DNA of 64,000 nt from Symbiodinium natans. Lineage: Eukaryota; Sar; Dinophyceae; Suessiales; Symbiodiniaceae. The stretch spans positions 1 to 64,000 of the forward strand of contig CAJNDS010000635.1 in NCBI GenBank assembly GCA_905221605.1, written 5' to 3'. This document shows positions 45,941 through 57,211 of this stretch, piece after piece (the stretch's first letter is position 1; each line of letters starts with the position of its first letter). The position numbers were made by a program, and so were the translations under genes. Below the pieces are notes generated by a model. It saw only the letters and a list, made by a program, of their open reading frames with translations, searched no databases and had not been told where the DNA came from.

Positions 45941-46246
45941 CTCGAAGGCGCAAATTGCAAAGGCCTGATGTGCTGATTCAGCTGGTACATCGTGGTTTTT
46001 GTTGAAAGGGGGGGGGGGTTCGTCGGGTGACACAAAAAGTTTCCAAGGAGTGGAAGGGACTGAGAACCCGTGCCTGGTAGCTGAAGGCTCAGTAACAAAA
46101 TATACTCTCGAAGTCCTGTTTCCATCGTCCGAGGTAGAATATGATGCGCTTTGCTGGGTCGTTTGTGTTTCAGGCTTAGTGGTTGCGTTGAGGACTGACG
46201 AAGGTCGAACGAGAGCTGGTGGGTTGAGGCTTTGAGCATTTAGGGC

Positions 46247-46365
46247 TTAAGCACTGTAGGGTACTGGTACAGAATGCTCATCCCTTCCTAAGTTCCGAGC
46301 CTTGCGGAGCAGCGCATCGAAGTCGGTGCCCCGCGGCCCCGCTTGCATGATCTGCCGGGAGAAGG
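46247..46365 (-). CDS. TBC gene, terminal exon
   Basis: CCGAAG|CC acceptor; FSRQIMQAGPRGTDFDALLR then KARNLG, a short tail and TAA at 46247-46249. TDFDALLRKARNL matches the final helix of TBC1D13-like proteins. Confidence 0.75.
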
Positions 46366-49300
46366 CTTCGGGGTTGCAGGGTGTTTTGAGGGGCAGCTCA
46401 CAGCTGAGCGCTGACATGGCTCAGCAGTTTAGGTCGACTGTTGTCAGCATGGTATTGGTGAGTCATCTCCTCGGCTGATGCGAGCTGAGAGTTTCTGGGG
46501 CCCTTCTAGGCCTCTCTTAAAGGTTGCCGGCCGACCGACCCTGGCTGCGAAGACTGAAAACCCAACCCCCAAGGGGTGCTTGACAGAAAGTGTGTTCTGT
46601 ATTTTCTATATATCTGCTAGACGGAGTTCGACGACAAAAGTCGCTCACAAGGGGCCCTGCGGGCAGTCCCCTCGGACCCAAGTGACCTCGGCCAGCTCGA
46701 ACTGCTTGTCTGTTGCCAGGAGCTCCTTTTGGGCTGGATTTGCGAGGCCAGTGAAAAGCAAACTCTATGGGCTTCAGAGAGGTGTATAGAATGCAGGGTC
46801 ACAGAACGATTTATTTGGGAAAAAAGGGAGCCCAGTCCTCCCGCTTACCGAGGATGACAGCCACGCACACGTGCACCACGAACCTGACGGGAAACGGGTC
46901 AAGAACTCCACTCAAGCGCGAGCCAACCTGGATGCTGCCGGCGGAGCAAAGAACGCCTTTTGTGTATGACCTAGCGAACTTGAATCTAAAGCCTGATTGG
47001 CGCTGGTGGGCTATTCAAGCGCGAGCTGTCAAAACGAGCTGGGGGTGCAAGATAGTTTCGCTGTTTGGCTCGTCTAGGATAACGTGGGCTGAAAGCACCG
47101 GAACATATGTGGCACGGGGTCCTCCCCACCTGTACAGCACGGGCTCACCGTGAGTTCTAGCAGGTTTTGGGAGGGGGGTTGGCTTCAAGCTTAGGGGCTC
47201 TTAGGGCTTTGGAGCTTTAGGGCTCCTACACCCTATAAACCCCTAAACAGGAACTTCGCGGCTTGAGGGGCACTGCCAGGCTCAACGGCCTGGGGAAGGC
47301 TTCTGGGATTTGCCATCATTCCTTTTGCCATCTTCTCCAATTTCCCTTTGGGGAACTCAAGGTAAACCTTGAAAATCAAATATATGCGCATGTATACATA
47401 TATATATATATGTGCATATGCAGACACATAACTTACATACATCAAAAACGACCTACACGCATGCATGCATACATATGTGCTGCACCAAGAACAGGGAAAG
47501 GTTACATACCCACTCGGCTATTGAGGTCAACCCTATATACCCAAAAGCACCCCTCCCTCCTCCCTGCCAGGCCCGTATCTGTTCGGGTCGGCGATGAAGG
47601 AATCCCACAGCCTGGGCATCTGGGCGGCCTATCTGGAGTCTTCACTCAGAAGCCCTGTCGGTAGTTGCTTGTGGTCCCTTCATTCTCATACCGAGAACAA
47701 AAAACCTAACTGGCTATAGAAACAAAAATTCGAATGCGGTTCAGCCTCGAGCGCAGGGTTCCTGAGCACCGAACCCCCCAATAGCACCTTAACCCAAGTT
47801 ACGCAAACCCCCCAAATAAACCAGGAACGACTCTGAGCGGCCAATGTTGTCTGAACCCTTTGGCCAAGTGTCCCTTTGCAGTGCAGGGTTGTTTTCTGCA
47901 AGTATTGCATGTTGAGGTTTCCGGTGCACGGATGGACTGTACAACTTAGCTGAGTCAACGCCACTTTGCAAAGCCTGCCGAGAACTTACGGCTGCCCCGG
48001 ATGCCCCGCTCTGATTCTTCTGGTTCTTGTGCTCGAATCTAAACTTCCCAGAGCCCCAAGGCCAACACCCTTCCCTGTCCGGAGGCATCACTGCACCAGC
48101 CCGTGCCTTGAAAACCGAGAAGGGGTTTAGGGCCTGCTAGGGTTTAGGGTTTAGGGTATAGGGTGTAGGGTTTAGGGCCTAGGTACCCTTTAACGAGGCC
48201 TTAAGGGTACGGCCATGCAGCAGCATCCTGAATGATTGCTCTCCTCATATAGTAAGGGCCCCTAAACCCTAAACCCTGAATCCAAGGCCAGAGCCGAAGA
48301 ACGTCCGGAAGTGTCGCGTCCTGCTCTTCGCAGAAGAAACCGGGGGGGGGGGGGGTTTCCGAAAATTGGAGCTTTAGGGCTTAGGCCTGAGGATCCGGGA
48401 TCCTTGTGAGGGCTCATATATTATAATGAGGATGAGAGCTCAGGCTTTTTGAACTTCACGAGGGGTGAAGACGAAGGCTTCGTGGTTGCAGAAACAACTG
48501 GACATCAGCGTGCTCCTCTTGCTGATCGTTCTCTGCAGAGAACAGACAGAGTTCATGAGCGTTCTCAGAGTAAATATTACGGGATGGTGCAGGGCAATGA
48601 CTCCACATGGTAGTCAAGATCTGACAGAGTGTTTGCCTCCGGCCCCAACTTTGGCTTATGCCTCATATTCTGACAAGCCAAACCATCCGGAACTTCCTCC
48701 CCAAATCCCCCCTGATTCAAACCAACAGCCAAGCCAAAATGAGACCCTGCTGCGTCGCTCGCACCTGGGCGAAGAGGACCTGGGAGAGAAGGTAACCCGG
48801 AAGCTCGTGTCGGCAAGCTAAGTCAGGCCATGCACACACTAGCTCCACTCAGGGCTTAGGTTTCCTTCATCCCTGAACTCCGTGCCGGGGTTGCACTCAA
48901 GCCTTATAGTGGCCTTGGTCCCAATCAAGCGAATATTTGGGTGCAACACTGCAAGATTTAAGATCAGTTCGAGCAGAGAGTTCTTAGCAGCTGTGGCTGC
49001 AGGGAGACCCCATTCAATTCGAGCTTGTTTAGGACTTGCGGCAGGTCACGGAGCTGGAAAGCAAAATTGAAGAAGGGAATTGCATGCCTCGTCCTGACCA
49101 GCAGGCTATGCTACTCTGAAGACTACAGGCCTTTGCATTGGCTGGAGCCGTCGGAATCAGAACAAGCGTTTGCATCAACCATGTCTACGAGATCCGACCA
49201 ATGGCATACATGGCTCTCAACTGTCCTCAACTCCCCAAACCTGAACAAATTTCCCGACCTACTTACTAGTTCCAACATACTCCTCAGAACAAGAAAGCCT

Positions 49301-52300
49301 GCCGCAGCCCGACAACTGAGAGACGAGTGTCGGTGCACCACCGCAGCACGAAAACAAACAGAGACAGCTCAGCGCGGGCGAGATGCCTCCGAAAGAAGCG
49401 GGGTGCTGCCCTGTTCTGGTTACCTATCAATAGGGGCCTTGATATTTCGGGTAGACTCTTGAAAAAGTACCCAAATTATGAGAGATGTAATTCGGAACCT
49501 CTGAGCAATCCGAGGCTTCACGGTTTTGCAAAGCCCGGGGGTGTCCATTGTCTGCAGTGTCCCTGCACGCCTGCACCCTGTGATCTCCCCAGGTTCTTGG
49601 GTTGATTGCCGGCATTTCCCATTGTTGCAAGTCCGAGCCTTTAGGACGACATGCCGGAGGCGCGCTTTGCTACAGCCGTGTAAGGTTTCGATCTGTCCGG
49701 GTTTTGCATCGGTTTAAGCCTTAGCCATATATACTAACATGCATATATATATATATATATAGAGTACACACACACATTTGGCGGCAAACCTGGCCGAAGG
49801 TAAATCTGGCCTCGCGAGGTGCGGGTCGTAGCCTCGGGCACGTTGTGTGTGGGAGACCTACGTAGTAGATCTGTGGGCAGGGAGGAAGTGAAGGCATGTT
49901 CACCCAAAATGATTTAGGCCTAAATCTTCAGAGGCTGTCTGGAATAGGTGTCAATCCGCAGAGTCTTCGAGAACAGTACCGAAAGCCTCTCCTGAAGCCC
50001 CTATGATGTCTTGCTCCAGGAAAATCTCGGCGAGCCAGGGCATAGACTTGAACCTCCCACCCTGACTTTTCTATTCCCACACTGCCGCTGCCTTATGACC
50101 CCACAATGACATAACATTACAGCCTAATTGCTGAAAATGGGCTGGACTTGGACGGGATAAAATTGTTAATCATGGGCTCCCGTATTGTTTAATCATGGGC
50201 TCCCGCACTGCCCTTTAAACCCTCAGCCCCTAAACCAGGGACCGCGCTCCGTAGCATCTGCGAGATCTCCTCCACCATGCCGTAGACGCCTGCGGCACAG
50301 AAGAAATCTGTCTTCGGGCTTTCGCTCCACCCTTATACCCTATAAACCCGAAATGGGGGCTGACTCAAACCTTCCATCCTGCAGTCACGGCTTAAAAGGG
50401 GTTTAGGGCTTGGGGCCTGAAACCTTCTGAACCCCAAATCTTGGCTACCGAAGCTGCAGCGCGTAACCAGGGAGTTCTTGGCTGCTTAGCACCGAATCCC
50501 GCGAAGCTTGAACTGAATCCTAAGTCCGAAGCACTGGACCCTCATGCCCTATGATTAGAACAGAATATTCGTTCTCAATGACTCAGGTCTAGTTTAGCTA
50601 CTTACTTTGTTCAAACTTCGGGTGCTCTAGATAGAACCCCAAGTGGGGAACCCGAAGAACCGCCGAAGCCCCGAGACGATCACCTTCGCCGCTGTGATCC
50701 AAAGCTTGCATGAAGCCGTCTTTGATTTCCTCAAGTTTTTCACGAACGCCACTAAGCCCTACACCCTCGTCCCTGAACCCACCCCCCTCAAAACAAAGAA
50801 ACATCTCTAGCAAACCCATTACCCTCCCACAGGCTGCAGAAGGCTCCCCCCATTTGAAAACAGAATGCTTTGACGCTGCACACCGATGGAGGGAGGCAAC
50901 TTTGAAGAACAAAGCGTAAAACCATGACGGTCTGAGGAAGTTATTCCAGGCACACACTAGCAGGATGATCAAGTACAAAGTGGGGTATTTGGGTGGTGGG
51001 CGCAACTCCCCCCCCCCACCCCCATTGCTAACATCATGATGGGGAGGTTGTGTGTGCCAAGTATGGCTTTGACAGGATGATAACATGTTTGCGGCTTCAG
51101 ATTTCTGGATATTCGAAGTACTTAGGTAGTGTAAATCAGAGGTATACAATCTGTTACCTCCATATTTTCTATGGCTTAACACACCGTAATATAATATTGT
51201 CTTGTCCATCTTTCAGACGCCAAGGTTCGGCCATCATCTCGCTGAAGCACCAGAAAGCATCCGTCTCGGCGTCGACCTCCGCGGACATAACGTAAAGCAG
51301 GACTGCGGCGATCTCGTTCATGCCTCGCAGAGTCGGGGCTTACTTTGGGTTAGGGTTTAGGGTTTAGGGTTTAGGGTTTAGGGTTTAGGGTTTAGGGTTT
51401 AGGGTTTTTGGGCATGCATCATGGGTTTAGCCTAGCACGGGACTTGGCTAGTGCTTAGAGGCTTAGACCCGACACCCGTGAGCCTGAAGGACTAAACTCC
51501 AAAGCCCCGCCATGGACCCCCACCCCCAAAATACCAGGCTGAAGGAGGCGATGCTGTGGAAGATGCGATATGGTGAAGTAGCGACGAGCCTACATGATTC
51601 AGAGACTTCCTAGAAACACCCTAGTGCAAGTTGAGAAGATCCCCTTCTATTTAACGCGCTGCCTTTTGGCTTCAGAAGTCAAGTCCCAGGTCATGCCGGA
51701 TATTCAATATCATCGGTGGGGTCAGGTGAGTTTTTTGTCACTTCGGGAGTTCCCGCGTCCACAACCCGCGTTTCGCCGGCTCTTCGCGTTGTGCCTAAGT
51801 CTCACCTCATCTGCTGGGCCGCAACCTTGTCAGACTCAGTGAGTGGCGATTTCTAGCTGTTCTGACAGAATCGCACGGATTCCCTGCAACTCCTGGTGCC
51901 CGGAAAGCCCCTGAAAGCATCTGAACATAAACTTCGTGAACCAAAACCTAAACCCTACACCGTACGCCTGAATCTCAACGGGTAACACGGTAGCACCTTC
52001 TCAAAGAAATCACCCAAAAGCAGGTTTTTTCTAGTCAAGACCCTTTCTGTGAACTTGGGCTGCTCGGCCTTGCACATACCGGACGCCCGGATTCAGCTTG
52101 GCATAGACGAAGAGCAAAGCAGTTAACGCAGCTTTTGTCGCAGGACGGCGGAAATACTCGAAATCTCGCCGGGTCCTGTCAACGTCCTGAGCTTTCTGAA
52201 TTGTCAAGCGTCTCGCGCGTAGTCTAAGAGGTGGCAAAGGCGTGACGTTTGAGTTCATGATGGAGTGGAGAAATCCAACGGCCATGAGAACGTAGTTGAC

Positions 52301-54546
52301 ATCCCACCTACCTTTTGAGTCTGGAGCCTTACACCGTGTACGAGAAAGGACCCGCAGAGAAAAGTTGCGAGGCAACTCCACAGCTTCCTGGCCAAGAAGC
52401 GTTCTTGATCTCCTGCAGCAAGTCTTGATCATCAATCTCACTACCTGCCAAAGTGTTGAGACTGCATGTCGCGCGGCCTTAAAGCCTGACAGGACCACGT
52501 AATTCCTCCTGATATTGAACCAGTCATCACATTGCCCCATGGTGCTAAAAGAAACACGCTAATGCGGATCTTTCATGGATTTCTGGTGGGAGCGGATGAA
52601 TGCCTCAGATTTCTGCATATCTACCTTGCACCTTGCAGGCCTTCAACGACCACACCGTGCACCGAATTGCAGTTCGATAGCCTCTGTACCCTAAACCCTA
52701 AAACACCCTCTACACACCTTGAGTTCAGAAGCCCTTCGCAACATTTCGCAACTAGCCGCTTCAGACACTCTCAACCATGCCCTGAACGCTATAAAGGAGG
52801 CCCACTTAAACTCAGGGCCCCTGGCGTCTGAAGGGATTGCAGACTGGTTGAAATTTCCTGCTCCCTCTTCAGACAAGAAGGCCCCCGTTGCTAAACCCCT
52901 CTGTTCAGAAACCCTAAACACCCAATACTCCAAACACCCGAGGCACCCAAAAGCTAAACACAAAAAACAAATCTAGAACCCATTTTCGGTGGCCTGGGTT
53001 CTTGGAGCTCGAGTTGATCGAGACCTCGTGTGCAGAGTCGATAGTGAGGAGTTCGCTCCGGTAGCTGGCCTCAAAAGAACTCAGTCGACAAAAAACGTTG
53101 GGGTCCAGGCTGAAAGGTCTGGTTCATACAGTACCCTAAACCCTAAACCCTAATTGATAGGGTTTGCAGGGTTAAAAGGGTGTTCCTAGGGTTCAGGGTT
53201 TATGGGGCTTACGTTTTGCTTGCCGGGTTTTCTGGAAGCCGAGAAGGGGCGGGGCGGGGGTTGAGGGTCAAGATCCTAAACCCTACCCAGAAATCTGGGG
53301 TGAAAGCTGCAAAAACAACAGCCTCACAGGAAGTATTAGGCTTCAGGGCTCAGGGGGTTGAGGTTATTGCTATTAGGCCTCACTTGGGTGGGGGGTCTTG
53401 ATGCACTCTAAACTCACTGCTGGCTCGGCAAACATGAAGGAATGAAGGGTCAAACTTGGAGGGTTTAGTCTGAGAGTTCAGGAGGGCTTAGGAGGGGAGG
53501 GAGGGTCAGAGGCCCTGGGCATCTAGGCTTTAACATTTCAAAGCCTGCGGGCCCACAGCTAAGGGTTTGTGCTGAAAAAACACCGTGCTGAAGCTCAGCG
53601 AGGTGGCATAGAGGGCACGCTTCTCACCTGGCTCTAGGTGCAGGAACCGGGCTTGGGATTTGGCAGGCTCAGAATGTCAACATCCACTCGCGGCAGCTAA
53701 AAGTCTGTCTCTCTTGAGGGCCGAGGTTCACTTAGGTCGCTATCACACAATCCGGCTTGTGTGAGCTTACGCAGCAAAAGGCAAGAGGGTGCCCAATGGT
53801 GCGCTGGGCAGACAAGTTTGACATCACAAAGAGCCTCCCATCTGCAACCACGAATGATTGACTCAGCATTGGCGTTATGTGTTTGGAACGAATTCTGCAA
53901 CCATATACCCCAGCAGCTTGCAAGGCACAGTCTCATTGCGTGCGGGCTGCCATGAATGGCGTTCCACTCGTCCTGCCGCTTCATGGGCAGGTAGCCAAGC
54001 AATGCCTGCCACCAGGTACTGCAGTAACAAAACCGGGCATCAGAAAACTGAGAACGAAACTATCCCAATGCTACGCTCAAAGTGTCCTTGCATTTTGCAA
54101 GCTGAGACTCAGGCTCTGTCCGCCGAAGCCCCGACGTTACAAGCGGTTTAGGGTCTAGGGTTTACGGTTTAATTAGGGTGTACGGCGTGGAGTTTCGGGT
54201 TTCAGCACCATCTGAGAGAGGCTGGCCTGACTATGCGCCCAGCACCCTCAAATTCTTGGGGATTCGGGCCATTTAGGGTAATAGGGGAAATATTTGCCCT
54301 TAGCAACTCAACTCTGTAAGGTACATAATTCATCCAGGTAGCTAAGATTTGCTTAAGAACCCCCAAAAAATAGAAATGTTCTTCCTGACTATGGGGAATA
54401 AGGGGAATGGTTCTTCTTCACGTTTTGGGTTCGCAAGCAATAGTAGGTAGCGGGGAGTTCAGAGGGCCTTCCAGACTGTTGCTCTCAGGCCGTGATCGTC
54501 TGGGAGCCCGCGGAAGGCGAGCCTCAGAAAGCGAGAAATGGCATCG
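46247..54546 (-). CDS. TBC-domain Rab GTPase-activating protein, gene-level entry
   Basis: The exons between these limits, joined in phase, give a nearly full TBC domain of the TBC1D13 type. Known: TBC proteins speed GTP hydrolysis by Rab GTPases and so control vesicle traffic; they supply an Arg (IxxDxxRT) and a Gln (YxQG) to the active site. Seen: FRGLPDDHGLRATVWK then ALLGYLP (domain start), DVDRTRRDFEYF with the Arg finger at 52175-52177, LNPGVRYVQGMNEI with the Gln finger at 52070-52072, DAFWCFSEMMAEIKDGFMQA, LPDVLRLW, and a C-terminal FDALLRKARNL like the TBC1D13 end. Unlike animal TBC1D13, the insert between the two fingers is very short, and the FRW motif helix is divergent or not found. 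Donors include GT, GC and one GA. Upstream exons to 59664 may be its N-terminus. Confidence 0.85.
46528..46553 (-). CDS. TBC gene, possible 26-nt micro-exon
   Basis: TTTTCAG|T acceptor and G|GC donor around LRSQGRSA. Proposed because it alone repairs the phase between 46649-46764 (two bases over) and 46247-46365 (one base needed). Confidence 0.3.
46649..46764 (-). CDS. TBC gene, C-terminal helix exon
   Basis: CCATAG|AGT acceptor and a consensus TT|GTGAGC donor; 38 codons SLLFTGLANPAQKELLATDK then QFELAEVTWVRGDCPQGP. KELLATD-F corresponds to the R-E-x-L-L-x-x-D-F helix late in the domain. Confidence 0.7.
47990..48074 (-). CDS. TBC gene, probable exon
   Basis: GGACAG|G acceptor and a consensus GCC|GTAAGT donor. 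Phase fits both neighbours. Reads EGCWPWGSGKFRFEHKNQKN then QSGASGAA; FRFEH may stand for the RFDFL part of the domain, but the match is weak. Confidence 0.5.
48128..48182. repeat. TTTAGGG-like units
   Basis: Five to six units with TATAGGG and TGTAGGG variants, in a TBC-gene intron. Confidence 0.85.
48289..48320 (-). CDS. TBC gene, LPDVLRLW exon
   Basis: AGCAG|GAC acceptor and TG|GCC donor (GC type); DATLPDVLRL plus the first two bases of a Trp codon. LPDVxRxWD is a hallmark of the domain. Confidence 0.8.
48971..49053 (-). CDS. TBC gene, tentative exon before LPDV
   Basis: TTTCCAG|CTC acceptor in phase 0; LRDLPQVLNKLELNGVSLQP then QLLRTLC. Its place and length fit the helix before the FRW motif, but FRW itself is not there, the donor is unclear, and another frame of the same DNA is open for over 50 codons (KNSLLELILNLAVLHPNIRL). 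Confidence 0.4.
50243..50289 (-). CDS. TBC gene exon
   Basis: GCCGCAG|GC acceptor and GCG|GTCCCT donor; VYGMVEEISQMLRSA after a split Gly. Corresponds to the G-I-x-x-K-M-E-x-L-x-x-L-L helix. Confidence 0.82.
50684..50729 (-). CDS. TBC gene exon
   Basis: CTTGAG|GAA acceptor and GAAG|GTGATC donor; EIKDGFMQALDHSGE, like EIRDNFIKSLDDS of TBC1D13 proteins. Joins in phase on both sides. Confidence 0.87.
51229..51323 (-). CDS. TBC gene, QGMNEI exon
   Basis: TGCGAG|GC acceptor; MNEIAAVLLYVMSAEVDAET then DAFWCFSEMMA. A split Gly joins it to the YVQ of the previous exon. The donor that keeps homology with the next exon is GCC|GAACCT, a GA donor, as known from dinoflagellates. Confidence 0.92.
51346..51407. 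repeat. Perfect TTTAGGG array
   Basis: Eight uninterrupted TTTAGGG units plus flanks, starting about 22 nt upstream of the acceptor of the QGMNEI exon. Confidence 0.97.
52069..52186 (-). CDS. TBC gene, Arg- and Gln-finger exon
   Basis: GCTCAG|GAC acceptor and CAAG|GCCGAG donor (GC type). 39 codons from DVDRTRRDFEYFRRPATKAA to LFVYAKLNPGVRYVQ. Holds both catalytic fingers, DxxRT and YVQG. Confidence 0.93.
53025..53069 (-). CDS. TBC gene exon
   Basis: TTTGAG|GCC acceptor and CACGAG|GTC donor; ASYRSELLTIDSAHE, phase 0 on both sides. Matches the Y..E......ID..D stretch before the Arg finger. Confidence 0.75.
53961..54005 (-). CDS. TBC gene exon
   Basis: GGCAG|GCA acceptor and AAC|GCC donor (GC type); ALLGYLPMKRQDEWN. 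Directly continues ATVWK of the previous exon, as in other TBC1D13-like proteins. Confidence 0.87.
54468..54546 (-). CDS. TBC gene, start of the TBC domain
   Basis: CCTAAG|C acceptor, itself part of a CCCTAAG unit, and AAG|GCC donor (GC type). 26 codons DAISRFLRLAFRGLPDDHGL then RATVWK. The FRGLPDDxGLRxxVWK signature opens the domain. Confidence 0.9.
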
Positions 54547-55259
54547 CTTAGGGTTTGGGGTTTGGCCCCTTGTTCGGTTTAGGGTTTGGGGGTTGGGGTT
54601 TAGGGTTACAGGTACCGTGAACTCGAGAATGGTTTCAATCCTCTACCGAGCCGCCAACACATGAAGCTGATGCACATCAGCTGACGCTACAAGGGTGAAC
54701 CTTCTCATCGAACTTGGAACTGGTCCCGACTCTGAGTCCAATCAGGTGTTGGAAAGGCGGAAGCCAGAAATGGGCAAAGACCCTAAACTGTACTGTAAGC
54801 TGCGAAAACCCCAAAGCCCCGAGCTTGAGTAAAAGCTTTGTACCCTAGCTTCCTCAACCAAGAAGCCCTAAACTAACCTAGTGTTCCGATATTTCCATGA
54901 AAAGGTATGACAGATAGATTAACCACTAAACCCTAAACCCTCTCTGGGTAAACCCTGCTGCGCATGGCCAAGTTTCAATCGAAGGAGGCCATCGTTGCCG
55001 TCCTGCAAAGAGCTGGGTGCAAAGTTGAGGTCATGGGTTTCGGGTTCAGTAGGGGTCCTAAACCAACAGCTGCAATCCTCCAGATCCTAAAGCCTGAACC
55101 TCTGCCAAAGCATGTCCCTGACTCATCTGAGGGTGGGCGCCTGGATTCAAAGCTACACCCTAAAACCCTAAACCCTGCACCCAGGTTTGGGTCCGTGCGA
55201 AGGTCCGGACTACGTGTTGCAGAGGGGGGTTGCCTCAAAACCATCCCCCCCCTCTCCAC

Positions 55260-55366
55260 CCAAAAAAGCTTTTGGACAAGCTGTCCTTCGTTCCCCGCGC
55301 GATGGCCCGCTGGAGCAGCTCCGTCTTTGAGGGTGCGAGGCCCTCCGCCAGCACCGACTTTCGAAC
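55260..55366 (-). CDS. Probable TBC gene N-terminal exon
   Basis: AAAAG|GTT acceptor and GG|GTGGAG donor; VRKSVLAEGLAPSKTELLQR then AIARGTKDSLSKSFF. Strong third-position GC. GG plus C of the next exon makes Gly, so it joins the TBC domain in phase. Confidence 0.72.
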
Positions 55367-56119
55367 CTTTTCGACTCGGGTTTTTGAGGTGGAGAGCTTG
55401 AGGCTTAAGGCTTAAGGCTTCAAGTTGACAGGGTTCCGGTCCACAGTTGTACTCGTACAAACCAAGAGGTTCCGGGATGAGGGTGGGCTTGGAGACTTCC
55501 CGCCTGCCCTGAAAACCCGTCAGAGTAAGAAAACTGTTGAGATGCAGGGACAGTATTTGTCAGTATTCGTCTTCTTTGGAAAAAAGATTCTTGATGCTTG
55601 TCCAATCATATTCCTTCATCTGGACATTGACAAAGTCTCGCGTGCCTACTTTCGAAGTCTTCATGGGGCCTGTGTTTTCATCCTTTTTCTCCATTCACGA
55701 GCCTCACAACTCTGGTGATTCTGCTGCTGTGGCCTCGGCAAGAGCCTCTTCCAGCTCGGTCTGAAGCTCCTCGCAAGATGTTAATTTCTTCAGGGGGGCG
55801 GGGGGGGGAGGGGGTGGAGAGGCTGATAAGGTGGCTGTCCGGAAGGGTGAGGGTTTCTGGGTGGGGGTTTGGAGAGTGTTGAAGTTTTGAGACGTCTCAG
55901 CCCCTCTCAAGGCCCCATATTGTATCTGTAACGATGTGCTTTCCAATGCCTAGGAGTCCTCATAAGCTAATCCGAGCTATAGGAGCAGCTATAGTAAGCC
56001 ACACAGCCATTAATTCCCAAAACCCCGAAACCCCAACACCCCAAAGCCCCAAAGCGCCAAAGCCCCAAAAACCCCAAAACCCCAAAACCCCGAAACCCCA
56101 ACACCCTAAACCCTAAAAC

Positions 56120-56218
56120 GCAGTCCTCCTCCCGATACTCAAAGGGCGCGTTCTGGTAGAGGCTTCGGCCGAGCAGCTCGAGGCCTTCCAGGGGAGCAAG
56201 GTTGTACCTGCCACCGGT
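56120..56218 (-). CDS. Probable TBC gene N-terminal exon
   Basis: CCTGAG|ACC acceptor and TGC|GTTTTAGGG donor made of telomere-like DNA; 33 codons, TGGRYNLAPLEGLELLGRSL then YQNAPFEYREEDC, phase 0 at both ends. An alternative acceptor lies 11 nt inside. Confidence 0.7.
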
Positions 56219-56814
56219 CTCAGGCATCAGGTTCCAAAACCCAAACGCAGCTATACAATAACATGACTCAAGCATAATTCGTATATTTTTAAATCTTGTG
56301 AAATATTCATATACTTATTGACTCACTGAAAAGTTATAACAAAACAAAAATAGAATACAAAGGACAATTCTTCATCCTAAGCCCAGAGGCCCTGCGGTGA
56401 TTTGGGCAACAGCCGGGGATTGGGATTTCGCCTTTAGGGCTTCGGGGATCTCGAGAGAACTACCTCCAAGGCCTTGAGGGTTGGAGTCTTCAGAGGGATT
56501 CGGGTGGTTCGTGTTTGTACCCCCTCGCCCGGATAACCCCCCCCGCCCCCCTAACGCCCGTAGATTAGCGTGTAGCGCTTGGGGCTTCAGGTTCCGAGGT
56601 CCTAAATGGAAAGCCCTGAGCCCCCAAAACCCTAAACCCCGCGTTTAGGAAGCCGATCCCTCCATGTTACAACGTGCCAAGGCGCTTCAGTGACAGCTGC
56701 GCCCAAAGGTGCGGGACCTCAGCAGAAGTGAAAGGAAGGGTCAGGGTGAGGGTGCGGGCATCGTTTTCCAAAGCCTTGACTGCTTGAGCCTGTTGGGATT
56801 ATACTCCATCCAGG

Positions 56815-56899
56815 CCACCCTAAACCCTAAACCCTAAACCCTAAACCCTAAACCCTAAACCCTAAACCCCCCTAAACCCTAAACCCTAAACCCTAAACT
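56815..56899. repeat. CCCTAAA array
   Basis: Eleven units with one CCCCCCTAAA break, in an intron of the same gene. Confidence 0.97.
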
Positions 56900-57133
56900 C
56901 ACTCATGTCCGGACTCAGCAGTTTTGGGAGGCGCATGCACCCCTCTGGTTGCTGCCTCAAGCACAGGGCCCACCTGTTTTGTTTGGTCCTGCTTTTTAAA
57001 AGCATCTTTTGACCTGTTCCGCATGCAGATTTCTCCCTTTGATCCTTGAACTTCTCGCAGCATTCCCACCCCTCCCACCCCCCACGGTGGCAGAGGTTCT
57101 AGGTCGCTCCTGCTGAAGAACCTGAATGCCAAC

Positions 57134-57211
57134 CCTGAGCAACGGCTGCTGCTGGGCGACCATGTGGCCGCGATACTTGGCCACAATGGCGTTGATGTTG
57201 CTCATGTTTGT
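57134..57211 (-). CDS. Probable TBC gene N-terminal exon
   Basis: AGGCAG|ACA acceptor and AGG|GTTGGC donor; 26 codons TNMSNINAIVAKYRGHMVAQ then QQPLLR, phase 0. Helical, with good codon bias. Confidence 0.65.

Noticed and set aside
49025-49462. 145-codon plus-strand frame
   Set aside because: Starts at a non-ATG codon, has no domain, and overlaps a tentative minus exon; chance frames of this size are common here.
52719-52976. Plus-strand frame SSEALRNISQLAASDTLNHA and onward
   Set aside because: Reads like protein but lies inside a TBC-gene intron, has no clear splice sites, and the minus strand is equally open.
54954-55002. Possible TBC-gene exon DGNDGLLRLKLGHAQQ with TTTGCAG acceptor
   Set aside because: Good splice sites, but its phase cannot join 55260-55366 or 54468-54546, while those two join each other perfectly.
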